A DNA stretch of 20,830 nucleotides from Prevotella sp. CAG:1031 (GTDB taxonomy: Bacteria > Bacteroidota > Bacteroidia > Bacteroidales > Muribaculaceae), in NCBI GenBank assembly GCA_000431215.1, contig HF985587.1, positions 10,872 through 31,701 on the forward strand, given 5' to 3'. The translations under genes were made by a program, and so were the position numbers. Position 1 is the stretch's first letter. Each line of letters starts with the position of its first letter. Positions 1 through 6,954 of this stretch are shown piece by piece. A model generated the notes under the pieces. The model searched no databases and had not been told where the DNA came from. It was given only the letters and a program-made list of their open reading frames with translations.

Positions 1-956
1 GAGCCTATGGCGGCTCCGCCGATACCGGCAAAGATGAAGATCAGCAGGGTCAGTACGATAACGATCATGTGGCCGCCCATCATGTTGGCGAACAGACGTA
101 TCGTCAGTGCGGCAGGCTTGGTGAAGATACCGAATACCTCGATTATCTGCATTATCGGCAGCGGACACTTGAGCCAGATGGGAACGTCGGGCCAGAAGAT
201 TTCCTTCCAGTAGTGTCTCTTGGCGAAGAAGTTCGTAGCGAAGAATGTTATCAGGGCCAGAACGAGCGTGACGCCGATATTGCCGGTCAGGTTAGCGCCG
301 CCGGGGAAGATTACGATCAGACCCAGCAGGTTAGCCGCGAAGATAAACATGAAAACCGTCAGCAGATAGGGCGAGAAGCGGCGTGCCTCCTTTCCGAGCG
401 TCGGCTTTATCATGTCGTCGTAGATGAAGAACACGAGACTCTCGACAGCGCCGCGGAATCCGCGCGGGGCGCCCTTGCCGCCGCGCTTGTAGTAGGACGA
501 CAGCGACAGAACCACGAGAATCACCACGAACATGGCTATGAACGTGGCACACACGTTTTTCGTTATCGAGAAATCGATGGGACGCACTTCGCCTCCGGCT
601 GTCAGCTCGACGACCTTGCCCTTGTTGGGGCTGTCGTGGCCCGCGATAGCGAAACGCTTTCCGTCGGGAGCAGTGTAGACCTCTCCGCCGGTCACGCGCG
701 CCGACGAGAACACATGGAACCCTGTTCCGTTGCCGAAGACAATGACTGGGAGAGCTATGCGCTTGCCGTGGCAGAAGGGAACCTCCCAGCCATAGCCGTC
801 GCCGAGATGCTCGAAGATTATCTCCTTGGCGTCTTTGGGATTCATGACGACCTCTTCGCCGTCGGTCGGCTCAGCTGTCTCCGAGGCTCTGAGAGAGCCC
901 GGAACAACCAACGCCAGAAGGGCGGCAAGTAGCGTGGCGAATATCGTTTTGTTCAT
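1..956 (-). CDS. atpB: ATP synthase Fo subunit a (partial, C-terminus beyond the window)
   Basis: Subunit a forms the proton half-channels against the c-ring in the inner membrane. I translated it by hand: the start codon is at 956-954 and the frame stays open to the left edge, giving 318 residues. The N-terminus is a signal-like hydrophobic stretch (about residues 2-20). An extracytoplasmic extension of roughly 110 residues follows before the first Fo helix (near residue 130), which is usual for Bacteroidota subunit a. The key stretch TIRLFANMMGGH is present; its Arg287 corresponds to the essential arginine of the family (E. coli Arg210). The gene starts 32 bases after atpC, consistent with one transcript. 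No atpI-like gene lies between them. The last transmembrane part and the expected next gene, atpE, lie outside the window. Confidence 0.93.
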   Translation of the reverse strand, partial: MNKTIFATLLAALLALVVPGSLRASETAEPTDGEEVVMNPKDAKEIIFEHLGDGYGWEVPFCHGKRIALPVIVFGNGTGFHVFSSARVTGGEVYTAPDGKRFAIAGHDSPNKGKVVELTAGGEVRPIDFSITKNVCATFIAMFVVILVVLSLSSYYKRGGKGAPRGFRGAVESLVFFIYDDMIKPTLGKEARRFSPYLLTVFMFIFAANLLGLIVIFPGGANLTGNIGVTLVLALITFFATNFFAKRHYWKEIFWPDVPIWLKCPLPIMQIIEVFGIFTKPAALTIRLFANMMGGHMIVIVLTLLIFIFAGIGGAAIG

Positions 957-988
957 CGGTTCAGTTGGTCAAGAGGTTGATGGAGAGA

Positions 989-1225
989 CTAAAATACACA
1001 AACGGCAACCACATTGTTGTCGACGTCGGCTATTCCGCCGCCGATTTCGGTTGAGTGTTCCTCTCCGTCGGCGCCGCGGTAGACGATGGCGCCCTTGTCG
1101 AGCGACGACACCAGCGAGGCATGGTTCTGCAACACTGTGAAGGCGCCCATTCTTCCGGGAAGCTTCACTGAGGTCACTTCCCCCTCGAAGAGGATATCTT
1201 CGGCCGATATGATTTTCAATGTCAT
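989..1225 (-). CDS. atpC: ATP synthase F1 subunit epsilon, short form
   Basis: Epsilon belongs to the central stalk of F1 and couples rotation of the c-ring to gamma. The protein is 78 residues and covers only the N-terminal beta-sandwich: it opens MTLKIISAEDILFEGEV, and the RMGAFTVLQNHASLVSSL and EIGGGIADVDNN stretches are typical of that fold. The C-terminal two-helix domain, which in E. coli (about 139 residues) inhibits the enzyme, is missing. No frameshift or broken extension was seen after the stop, so the short form looks natural; short epsilons are known in Bacteroidota. It sits 23 bases downstream of atpD and 32 bases upstream of atpB. Confidence 0.93.
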   Translation of the reverse strand: MTLKIISAEDILFEGEVTSVKLPGRMGAFTVLQNHASLVSSLDKGAIVYRGADGEEHSTEIGGGIADVDNNVVAVCVF

Positions 1226-1248
1226 GGTTGTTGCTGTCTGTTGCTTGG

Positions 1249-2757
1249 TTATTTGACTTCTGCGAGCATCTTCTTACCCTTCTCGATGGCTTCGTCGATA
1301 GTGCCGACGTTAAGGAAAGCCTGCTCGGGATACTCGTCCATCTCGCCCGACAGAATCATCTTGAAGCCGCGGATAGTCTCTTTCAGAGGAACCATCACGC
1401 CCGGCAGGCCGGTGAACTGCTCGGCGACGTGGAAGGGCTGCGAAAGGAAGCGCTGGGCGCGGCGGGCGCGGGCAACGACGAGCTTGTCTTCGTCGCTGAG
1501 CTCGTCGACACCGAGAATGGCGATGATGTCCTGAAGCTCGTTATATTTCTGAAGAAGCTGCTTGACAGCCTGGGCTGTGTTGTAGTGGTCTTCTCCGATA
1601 ATGTTCGGGTCGAGGATTCGCGAGGTCGAATCGAGCGGGTCGACGGCCGGATAGATACCGAGCTCGGCGATCTTACGCGAAAGCACCGTCGTTGCGTCGA
1701 GGAAGCTGAACGTTGTTGCCGGAGCCGGGTCGGTCAGGTCATCGGCAGGCACGTAGATAGCCTGAACCGAGGTGATCGAGCCGTTCTTCGTCGAGGTGAT
1801 GCGCTCCTGAAGGGCACCCATCTCAGAGGCCAATGTAGGCTGATAGCCCACGGCGCTCGGCATTCGGCCCAGCAGGGCCGACACTTCCGAACCGGCCTGG
1901 GTGAAACGGAAAATATTGTCGATAAAGAGAAGAATCTCCTTGCCGCCGCCGTCCTGGTCGCGGAACTGTTCGGCAACGGTCAGTCCGCTCAGGGCCACAC
2001 GCAGACGTGCGCCCGGCGGCTCGTTCATCTGTCCGAACACGAGCGTTGCCTGCGACTTGGCAACTTCGTTCATGTCGACATCGTTGAGGTTCCAACCCCC
2101 CTTCTCCATGTCTTTTTCGAACTTCTCGCCGTATTTGACAACGCCGCTCTCGATCATCTCGCGCAGAAGGTCGTTACCCTCGCGGGTGCGTTCGCCGACA
2201 CCGGTGAACACCGAGAAGCCGTTGTGTCCCTTGGCGATATTGTTGATGAGCTCCATGATAAGCACGGTCTTGCCCACGCCGGCGCCGCCGAAGAGGCCGA
2301 TCTTACCGCCTTTGCTGTAGGGCTCGAGAAGGTCGATGACCTTGATGCCGGTGTAGAGAATCTCGGTTCCGATCGTCAGGTCGTCGAACTTGGGCGCGGG
2401 CTGATGGATCGGGCGCAGATTCTTGCGGTCGAGGGCCGGAAGACGGTCGATGGCGTCGCCCATGACATTGAGCAGGCGTCCTTTGACCTGATCGCCCGTC
2501 GGGACAGCGATAGGATGGCCTACGTTGATAACCGGAAGGCCGCGCTGGAGGCCGTCGGTGCTCTCCATAGCAACGCAGCGAACGGTGTCTTCGCCGATAT
2601 GCTGCTCGACCTCGAGTGTCAGTTCCTGGCCGTCGGCATCGCCGGGGCGTTTAACTTTCAAGGCGGTGTAGATAGGCGGTAGGTCTTGGTTGCCGTCGAA
2701 GCTGACGTCGACCACCGGGCCGATGACCTGGGCTATTTTTCCGAATTTGTCGCTCAT
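1249..2757 (-). CDS. atpD: ATP synthase F1 catalytic subunit beta
   Basis: This is the catalytic subunit of F1, which makes ATP from ADP and phosphate in the cytoplasm. It is 502 residues with an N-terminal beta-barrel (about 1-80) and a nucleotide-binding domain. Walker A GGAGVGKT is at 157-164, the catalytic glutamate is in GER (Glu189), Walker B ILLFID is at 275-280, and the lever motif appears as DELSDED at 418-424. Between residues about 203 and 236 there is an extra stretch (KYGEKFEKDMEKGGWNLND...) absent from E. coli beta; an insert here is characteristic of Bacteroidota. The start at 2757 gives the family N-terminus (KIAQVIGPVVDV). It follows nuoH after 65 bases with no terminator seen, so it may be co-transcribed with the nuo genes. 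Confidence 0.98.
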   Translation of the reverse strand: MSDKFGKIAQVIGPVVDVSFDGNQDLPPIYTALKVKRPGDADGQELTLEVEQHIGEDTVRCVAMESTDGLQRGLPVINVGHPIAVPTGDQVKGRLLNVMGDAIDRLPALDRKNLRPIHQPAPKFDDLTIGTEILYTGIKVIDLLEPYSKGGKIGLFGGAGVGKTVLIMELINNIAKGHNGFSVFTGVGERTREGNDLLREMIESGVVKYGEKFEKDMEKGGWNLNDVDMNEVAKSQATLVFGQMNEPPGARLRVALSGLTVAEQFRDQDGGGKEILLFIDNIFRFTQAGSEVSALLGRMPSAVGYQPTLASEMGALQERITSTKNGSITSVQAIYVPADDLTDPAPATTFSFLDATTVLSRKIAELGIYPAVDPLDSTSRILDPNIIGEDHYNTAQAVKQLLQKYNELQDIIAILGVDELSDEDKLVVARARRAQRFLSQPFHVAEQFTGLPGVMVPLKETIRGFKMILSGEMDEYPEQAFLNVGTIDEAIEKGKKMLAEVK

Positions 2758-2822
2758 GGTTTTTATTGGTCTGTTGAGAAGGATGGTTTTCTTTATTGGA
2801 TTTTATTGAGGGTTCCGGGGAA

Positions 2823-3899
2823 TCAGAGATACCAGCCGAAGGTTACTGTCAGCACCATCAGCACGAGGTTGAACAGCGATATCGGCATGAGGTATTTCCA
2901 TTCGAGCGTCAGCAGCTGGTCTATGCGCAGGCGCGGGAATGTCCATTTGAACCAGATAATTATGAAGCTGATGACAACGGCTTTGCCGAGGAACCAGACA
3001 ATGCCGGGGATATAGTCCATTACGGCGTTGAAGCTGTCCCAGCCGGGGATGTGGAACGGCATCCATCCGCCGAGGAAGAGCAGTGAGGCTACGCCGGCCA
3101 CGATGAACAGGTTCAGATATTCGGCCAGATAGAAGAAGCCGAAGTGGATACCCGAATATTCGGTGTGGTAACCGGCTGTCAGCTCGCTCTCGGCCTCGGG
3201 AAGGTCGAACGGGCCGCGGTTGGTCTCGGCTGTGCCGGCGATGAGATAGATGACGAAAGCGATGATTGCCGGAACGTGGCCGCTGAAGAGGAACCAGAGA
3301 TGGTTCTGCTCATTGACGATTCCGCTGACCGACATTGTTCCGGCCAGAACTATCATCGTTATTACGCTGAGACCTATCGAGATTTCATAGCTGACCATCT
3401 GGGCGCCCGAACGGAGGGCACCTATAAGGGTGAACTTGTTGTTCGACGACCATCCGGCCAGAAGTATTCCCAGCACTCCTATCGACGACACGGCCAGCAG
3501 GAAGAAGATACCGACATTGAAGTCGAGAACCTGCATTCCGTTGCCCCACGGCAGAACCGAGAAGGCGAGCATCGAGGCCAGAATTACAAGATAGGGAGCA
3601 AGGGCGAACAGGAACTTGTCGGTATGCTTGAGGTCGATAAGCTCCTTGATGAGAATCTTGAACATATCGGCGAAAGGCTGGAGAACGCCGCAGGTGCCGA
3701 CGCGGTTCGGGCCGAGGCGGCACTGGAAATAGGCACACACCTTTCGCTCGAACCAGATATAGAAGAGAGCCAGCAGAGCGTAGGCCAGAAGCAGGGCGAC
3801 GCCGATTGCCAGACACTCGAAAGTGACGGCAAGCCATTCGGGGATGTATGTTGTCAGGCCTGTGTGGATCCACTTGGTTACAAACGTGAAATCTTGCAT
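2823..3899 (-). CDS. nuoH: NADH-quinone oxidoreductase subunit H
   Basis: NuoH (ND1 family) is the membrane subunit that joins the peripheral arm of complex I to the membrane arm and forms much of the quinone cavity. The protein is 358 residues, about the full family length, with roughly eight hydrophobic segments. Family signatures are visible: YIWFERKVCAYFQCRLGPNRVG near the first cytoplasmic loop, and TNRGPFDLPEAESELTAGYHTEYSG with the conserved acidic residues of the quinone cavity. Its C-terminus is intact. It follows nuoCD by 41 bases. NuoI, J, K, L, M and N, which normally come next, are not here; atpD follows instead. Confidence 0.97.
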   Translation of the reverse strand: MQDFTFVTKWIHTGLTTYIPEWLAVTFECLAIGVALLLAYALLALFYIWFERKVCAYFQCRLGPNRVGTCGVLQPFADMFKILIKELIDLKHTDKFLFALAPYLVILASMLAFSVLPWGNGMQVLDFNVGIFFLLAVSSIGVLGILLAGWSSNNKFTLIGALRSGAQMVSYEISIGLSVITMIVLAGTMSVSGIVNEQNHLWFLFSGHVPAIIAFVIYLIAGTAETNRGPFDLPEAESELTAGYHTEYSGIHFGFFYLAEYLNLFIVAGVASLLFLGGWMPFHIPGWDSFNAVMDYIPGIVWFLGKAVVISFIIIWFKWTFPRLRIDQLLTLEWKYLMPISLFNLVLMVLTVTFGWYL

Positions 3900-3940
3900 A
3901 GTGAAATGGATGGATGATTGGGTTTCCGGTTACTGTACTG

Positions 3941-5581
3941 TTAGCGGTCCATGTCAGGGACGATATAGTCGAGCGAGCCTCCGATTGTGATGAGGTCGGC
4001 GATTTTCTGTCCGCGCGTCATCTTGTCGACGGCGGCGGCAAGCGGCAGGCAGGGGGGCACGAGCTTCAGGCGGTAGGGGTTCGTCGTGCCGTCGCTCTCG
4101 AGGCAGACGCCGAAGACGCCGCGGCAGCCCTCGACCATCTTGAACCAGCGGCCGGCGGGCACTTTGACTACTTTGGGAACCTTAACGCAATACTCTCCTT
4201 CGGGAATGTTGTCGATAAGCTGCTCGATTATGCGCGCGCTCTGCTCCATCTCGGCCACACGCACTTTGAAGCGGGCCATGGAGTCGCCTTCATGGGCGAT
4301 GACTTCGTCGAAGTCAAGCTCGGAATAGATCGAATAGGGGTGGGTCTTGCGCACATCGCAGGCCCAGCCGCTGGCACGTCCCGAGGGGCCGGTCACGCCG
4401 CGCTGGATGGCCTCTTCGCGGCTTATGACGCCGACGCCTTCCATTCGGCCTTTGGCGATGACGTTACCGGTGAATATCTTGTTATATTCCTTTATATTGG
4501 CCGGCAGAACGGCAAGCAGAGCCTTGACGTCGGCAACGAAGTCGGGGGCGAGATCCTGCATGACGCCGCCGATACATTCGTAGTTGAATGTCATTCGGGC
4601 GCCGCAGGTCTTCTCCATGATGTCGAGAATCTGCTCGCGCACGCGCAGGGTGTAGAACAGCATCGTCGTGGCACCGAGGTCCATGCAGTAGGTTCCGATG
4701 AACAGGCAGTGAGAGGCTATGCGGCCGAGCTCGTCCATGAGCACGCGGATAACCTGGGCACGGCGGCTGATCTCGATTCCCAGAGCCTCTTCATAGCAGA
4801 GGCAGAGGGCGTGGTGGTAGTGGTGGCCCGAGAAATAGTCCATTCGATCCATGAAATGGAGCGTCTGGGGATAGGTCAGCTGCTCACAGATTTTCTCTAT
4901 TCCGCGGTGGATATATCCCATATAGACATCGATGCGCTTGACATCCTCGCCGTTGATGGCTGTGCGGAAGCGCAGAACGCCGTGGGTGGCGGGGTGCTGC
5001 GGGCCGATGTTGACAACGAAGTCGTCTTCCTCGAAGATGCGCGGTTCGGTCTTGACGATCGTGCCGTCGGGCTGCTCGACCCAGCTCTGGGTGAAGTCGC
5101 TCTGGCGCTCGTTCTCGATCGACACGGGGTTGATGTCGGGGTTGGCGTCGTAGTCTTTCAGCAGCGGATGTCCCTTCCAGTCGATGCTGAGGAACAGACG
5201 CCGCATATCGGGATTGTTGATGAAGATGATTCCGAAAAAGTCGTAGACCTCGCGCTCATAGATGCCGGCAACCTCCCAGAGATCGCTGACAGAGTGGATC
5301 ATGGGCTCCCGGCGGTCACCGCGGGCGATGACCTTCACGGCGAGCATCTCGCCGCCGCGGCCCGTTGAGCTGAGATAGTAGATACAGCCCAGACTCTCTT
5401 TCCAGTCCATGCCGACTATCGTGACCAGATAGTCGAAGGCTGTCGAGCTGTCGTCGCGGAGCGTCATGGCCACGGTGTGCCATGCTTTCTCATCGACGCT
5501 GAGCGTTGTTATTCCGTCGGGGCCGACCTCGAACGTCGCTGTCGGGTCGAGCTTGAGAATCTTTTCCTTAAAGTCTGCCAT
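3941..5581 (-). CDS. nuoCD: NADH-quinone oxidoreductase fused subunits C and D
   Basis: This is the fused 30-kDa and 49-kDa subunits of the complex I quinone module. The protein is 546 residues. The NuoC part is about 1-145 and carries the signature YEREVYDFFGIIF followed by NNPDMRRL and DWKGHPLLKDY. The NuoD part is about 185-546 and opens with NIGPQHPATHGVLRF, which contains the histidine loop facing quinone (GPQHPATHG at 193-201), followed by the RMDYF stretch holding the quinone-contacting tyrosine. Fusion of C and D is known from E. coli and Bacteroidota. It starts 26 bases after nuoB. No nuoE, nuoF or nuoG lies between nuoCD and nuoH, so no NADH-binding module is encoded at this place. 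Confidence 0.97.
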   Translation of the reverse strand: MADFKEKILKLDPTATFEVGPDGITTLSVDEKAWHTVAMTLRDDSSTAFDYLVTIVGMDWKESLGCIYYLSSTGRGGEMLAVKVIARGDRREPMIHSVSDLWEVAGIYEREVYDFFGIIFINNPDMRRLFLSIDWKGHPLLKDYDANPDINPVSIENERQSDFTQSWVEQPDGTIVKTEPRIFEEDDFVVNIGPQHPATHGVLRFRTAINGEDVKRIDVYMGYIHRGIEKICEQLTYPQTLHFMDRMDYFSGHHYHHALCLCYEEALGIEISRRAQVIRVLMDELGRIASHCLFIGTYCMDLGATTMLFYTLRVREQILDIMEKTCGARMTFNYECIGGVMQDLAPDFVADVKALLAVLPANIKEYNKIFTGNVIAKGRMEGVGVISREEAIQRGVTGPSGRASGWACDVRKTHPYSIYSELDFDEVIAHEGDSMARFKVRVAEMEQSARIIEQLIDNIPEGEYCVKVPKVVKVPAGRWFKMVEGCRGVFGVCLESDGTTNPYRLKLVPPCLPLAAAVDKMTRGQKIADLITIGGSLDYIVPDMDR

Positions 5582-5607
5582 TGTCTGCTTCTTTCGAGAT
5601 GATAAGA

Positions 5608-6216
5608 TTAATCGGCAACGCCCTCAACGGGGTGGGCCTTGAGGAATTCCTCCTGTTTCTGCTGGCGGTTGACGCCTCCGAAGAAGCGCTCTACCTTTAT
5701 CTTGCGCGACAGCTGCATGATGCCGTAGATCATAGCTTCGGGACGCGGCGGACAGCCGGGCACGAAGACGTCGACGGGCACGATCTTGTCGATGCCCATG
5801 GCAACATGGTAGCTCTTGCGGAACGGGCCGCCCGAAATAGCGCATCCGCCGCAGGCAATAACATATTTGGGCTCGGCCAGCTGGTCGTAGAGGCGGCGGA
5901 ACACGGGAACCATGCGGTGGACGATCGTTCCGGCGACCATCATGAAGTCGGCCTGACGGGGCGACGAACGCGCTACTTCCCAGCCGAAGCGGGCCATGTC
6001 GAAGCGGGCGGCGCCGAGCGACACGAACTCAATGCCGCAGCAGCTCGTGGCGAACGTCAGCGGCCACAGAGAGTTCGAACGGCCCCAGTTGATGAGTTTG
6101 TCGAGCGAACCGACAATAACGTTGGTTCCCGACGCGCGAAGCTCTTCGACGAGCTTCTCGATATATTCGTTGTCTTTCCATGCCTCGTAGGGCATGCTCT
6201 TCGTTGTCACTTCCAT
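5608..6216 (-). CDS. nuoB: NADH-quinone oxidoreductase subunit B
   Basis: NuoB holds the N2 iron-sulfur cluster, the last electron carrier before quinone in complex I. The protein is 202 residues. The ligand pattern is complete: the paired cysteines Cys59-Cys60 in TSCCGIEF, Cys125 in CGGCAISGG and Cys155 in PGCPPRPE. The FDMARFGWEVARSSPRQAD stretch is also typical of the family. The start codon lies inside the end of nuoA: the 10 bases ATGGAAGTGA are shared, suggesting coupled translation. With all four cluster ligands present, the subunit looks functional even though the downstream part of the operon is missing. Confidence 0.97.
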   Translation of the reverse strand: MEVTTKSMPYEAWKDNEYIEKLVEELRASGTNVIVGSLDKLINWGRSNSLWPLTFATSCCGIEFVSLGAARFDMARFGWEVARSSPRQADFMMVAGTIVHRMVPVFRRLYDQLAEPKYVIACGGCAISGGPFRKSYHVAMGIDKIVPVDVFVPGCPPRPEAMIYGIMQLSRKIKVERFFGGVNRQQKQEEFLKAHPVEGVAD

Positions 6217-6575
6217 TCCAATGCTCCTTTACGCCAGGCATAGACAAGACCCAGCACGATAATACTGAAAAATACGGCGATACATACAAGGCCGTCAAGG
6301 CCGAGGTCGCGCATTCTGACGGCCCACGGATAAAGGAACACTGTCTCGACGTCGAACATCAGAAACAGGATGGCGAAAAGGTAATAGCCTACCTTCATCT
6401 GCACCATCGAGCCGCCACGCGTCGGAATACCGCACTCGTAAGGCTCTCCCTTCTGTGCGTTATACGACTTCGGCGAAATCAATCCCGCGATCCACATAGC
6501 CAAAGCCACCAGACATACGCCCGTCAGCCCGGCCACTACCGCAAGAGTAACATTTTGAATCGATAATGACAACAT
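6207..6575 (-). CDS. nuoA: NADH-quinone oxidoreductase subunit A
   Basis: NuoA (ND3 family) is a small three-helix membrane subunit next to NuoH. From the chosen start the protein is 122 residues, beginning MLSLSIQNVTLAVVAGL. It shows the conserved loop KGEPYECGIPTRGG and the MFDVETVFLYPWAV stretch with its intramembrane acidic residues. A methionine 16 codons upstream (6623) is also in frame. The extra residues would be read from an AT-rich leader and are lysine- and asparagine-rich and unlike NuoA, so I take the start at 6575. It is the first gene of the nuo-atp run, with a candidate promoter box about 150 bases upstream. Confidence 0.92.
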   Translation of the reverse strand: MLSLSIQNVTLAVVAGLTGVCLVALAMWIAGLISPKSYNAQKGEPYECGIPTRGGSMVQMKVGYYLFAILFLMFDVETVFLYPWAVRMRDLGLDGLVCIAVFFSIIVLGLVYAWRKGALEWK

Positions 6576-6723
6576 TGTCGTGTTTAAGTTTTTACTTTTA
6601 CTTTTTCTGTATGCTTCGGGCAACTCCTTGCCCTGCGACTATGATTGCTTTAATTCTGTGTCAATCATGGCATTAAATTGCCCGAAAGCGTTTTCGCCGG
6701 ACATTTCAAGCCAAATTTTGGTG

Positions 6724-6731
6724 CAAATATA
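6724..6731 (-). promoter_or_regulatory. Candidate -7 box for the nuo-atp genes
   Basis: On the minus strand these bases read TATATTTG, matching the Bacteroidota -7 consensus TAnnTTTG. Transcription would start near 6717, leaving a leader of about 140 bases before nuoA. I did not find a clear TTG-type -33 partner at the usual spacing, so the call rests on one element in AT-rich DNA. Confidence 0.45.
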
Positions 6732-6839
6732 CAAATTTTTGCATTTTCCCCGCCCTTTTTCCATAAATTTTTCCGTAATCTTTCATCGGCAGGGGAGTCG
6801 GCCGGAGGCGCCATCGCGCACTCACATCCGCGCGCCCGT

Positions 6840-6872
6840 AAGGACCTGACATTCGAGTCCTTGCATTTTTTT
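6840..6872 (+). terminator. Hairpin with T tract upstream of the pyrG promoter
   Basis: AAGGAC at 6840-6845 pairs with GTCCTT at 6857-6862. Inside the loop, after one mismatch, three further pairs can form (one of them G-U). The hairpin is followed by GCA and seven T residues (6866-6872). It looks like an intrinsic terminator on the plus strand, yet no plus-strand gene precedes it in the window. It could end a short leader or small RNA from an upstream promoter, act as an attenuator for pyrG, or be chance. Confidence 0.4.
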
Positions 6873-6917
6873 CACAATTTCAGGGGCGCCCCCGCTCGGC
6901 GCCGTCGGATTTTTTTG

Positions 6918-6925
6918 TACCTTTG
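6918..6925 (+). promoter_or_regulatory. Candidate -7 box for pyrG
   Basis: TACCTTTG matches TAnnTTTG exactly. It lies 29 bases before the GTG start of pyrG, so the leader would be only about 20 bases. No good TTG -33 element is seen; the palindrome GGGGCGCCCC (6883-6892) sits where that element would be expected. Confidence 0.6.
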
Positions 6926-6954
6926 CACCTTGAATAAAATTTCAGATCCCAAGC

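Larger units (their letters stand above)
6576..6954. other. Divergent intergenic control region between nuoA and pyrG
   Basis: These 379 bases contain no credible gene. The nuoA-proximal part (6576-6780) is AT-rich and includes a minus-strand TAnnTTTG box. The middle (6785-6835) is GC-rich. From 6840 there is a plus-strand hairpin with a T tract, then the palindrome GGGGCGCCCC at 6883-6892. The hexamer GGCGCC occurs at 6807-6812, 6885-6890 and 6898-6903. The last part holds the pyrG promoter box and a short leader. Short open frames crossing this stretch have no recognisable family signal. Confidence 0.7.

Noticed and set aside
1219..2682. Long plus-strand open frame (487 codons) opposite atpD
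   Set aside because: It lies fully antisense to a certain atpD. GC-rich codon use leaves such frames open, and no family signal is seen.
3914..5368. Long plus-strand open frame (484 codons) opposite nuoCD
   Set aside because: It is antisense to nuoCD, whose motifs are unmistakable; the composition is a codon-bias shadow.
6576..6623. Longer nuoA start, 16 codons upstream
   Set aside because: The added residues come from an AT-rich leader and do not resemble NuoA; the start at 6575 gives the expected N-terminus.
6732..6745. Extra TTTG-like bases next to the nuo -7 box as a -33 element
   Set aside because: They lie directly beside the -7 box, not about 19 bases away.
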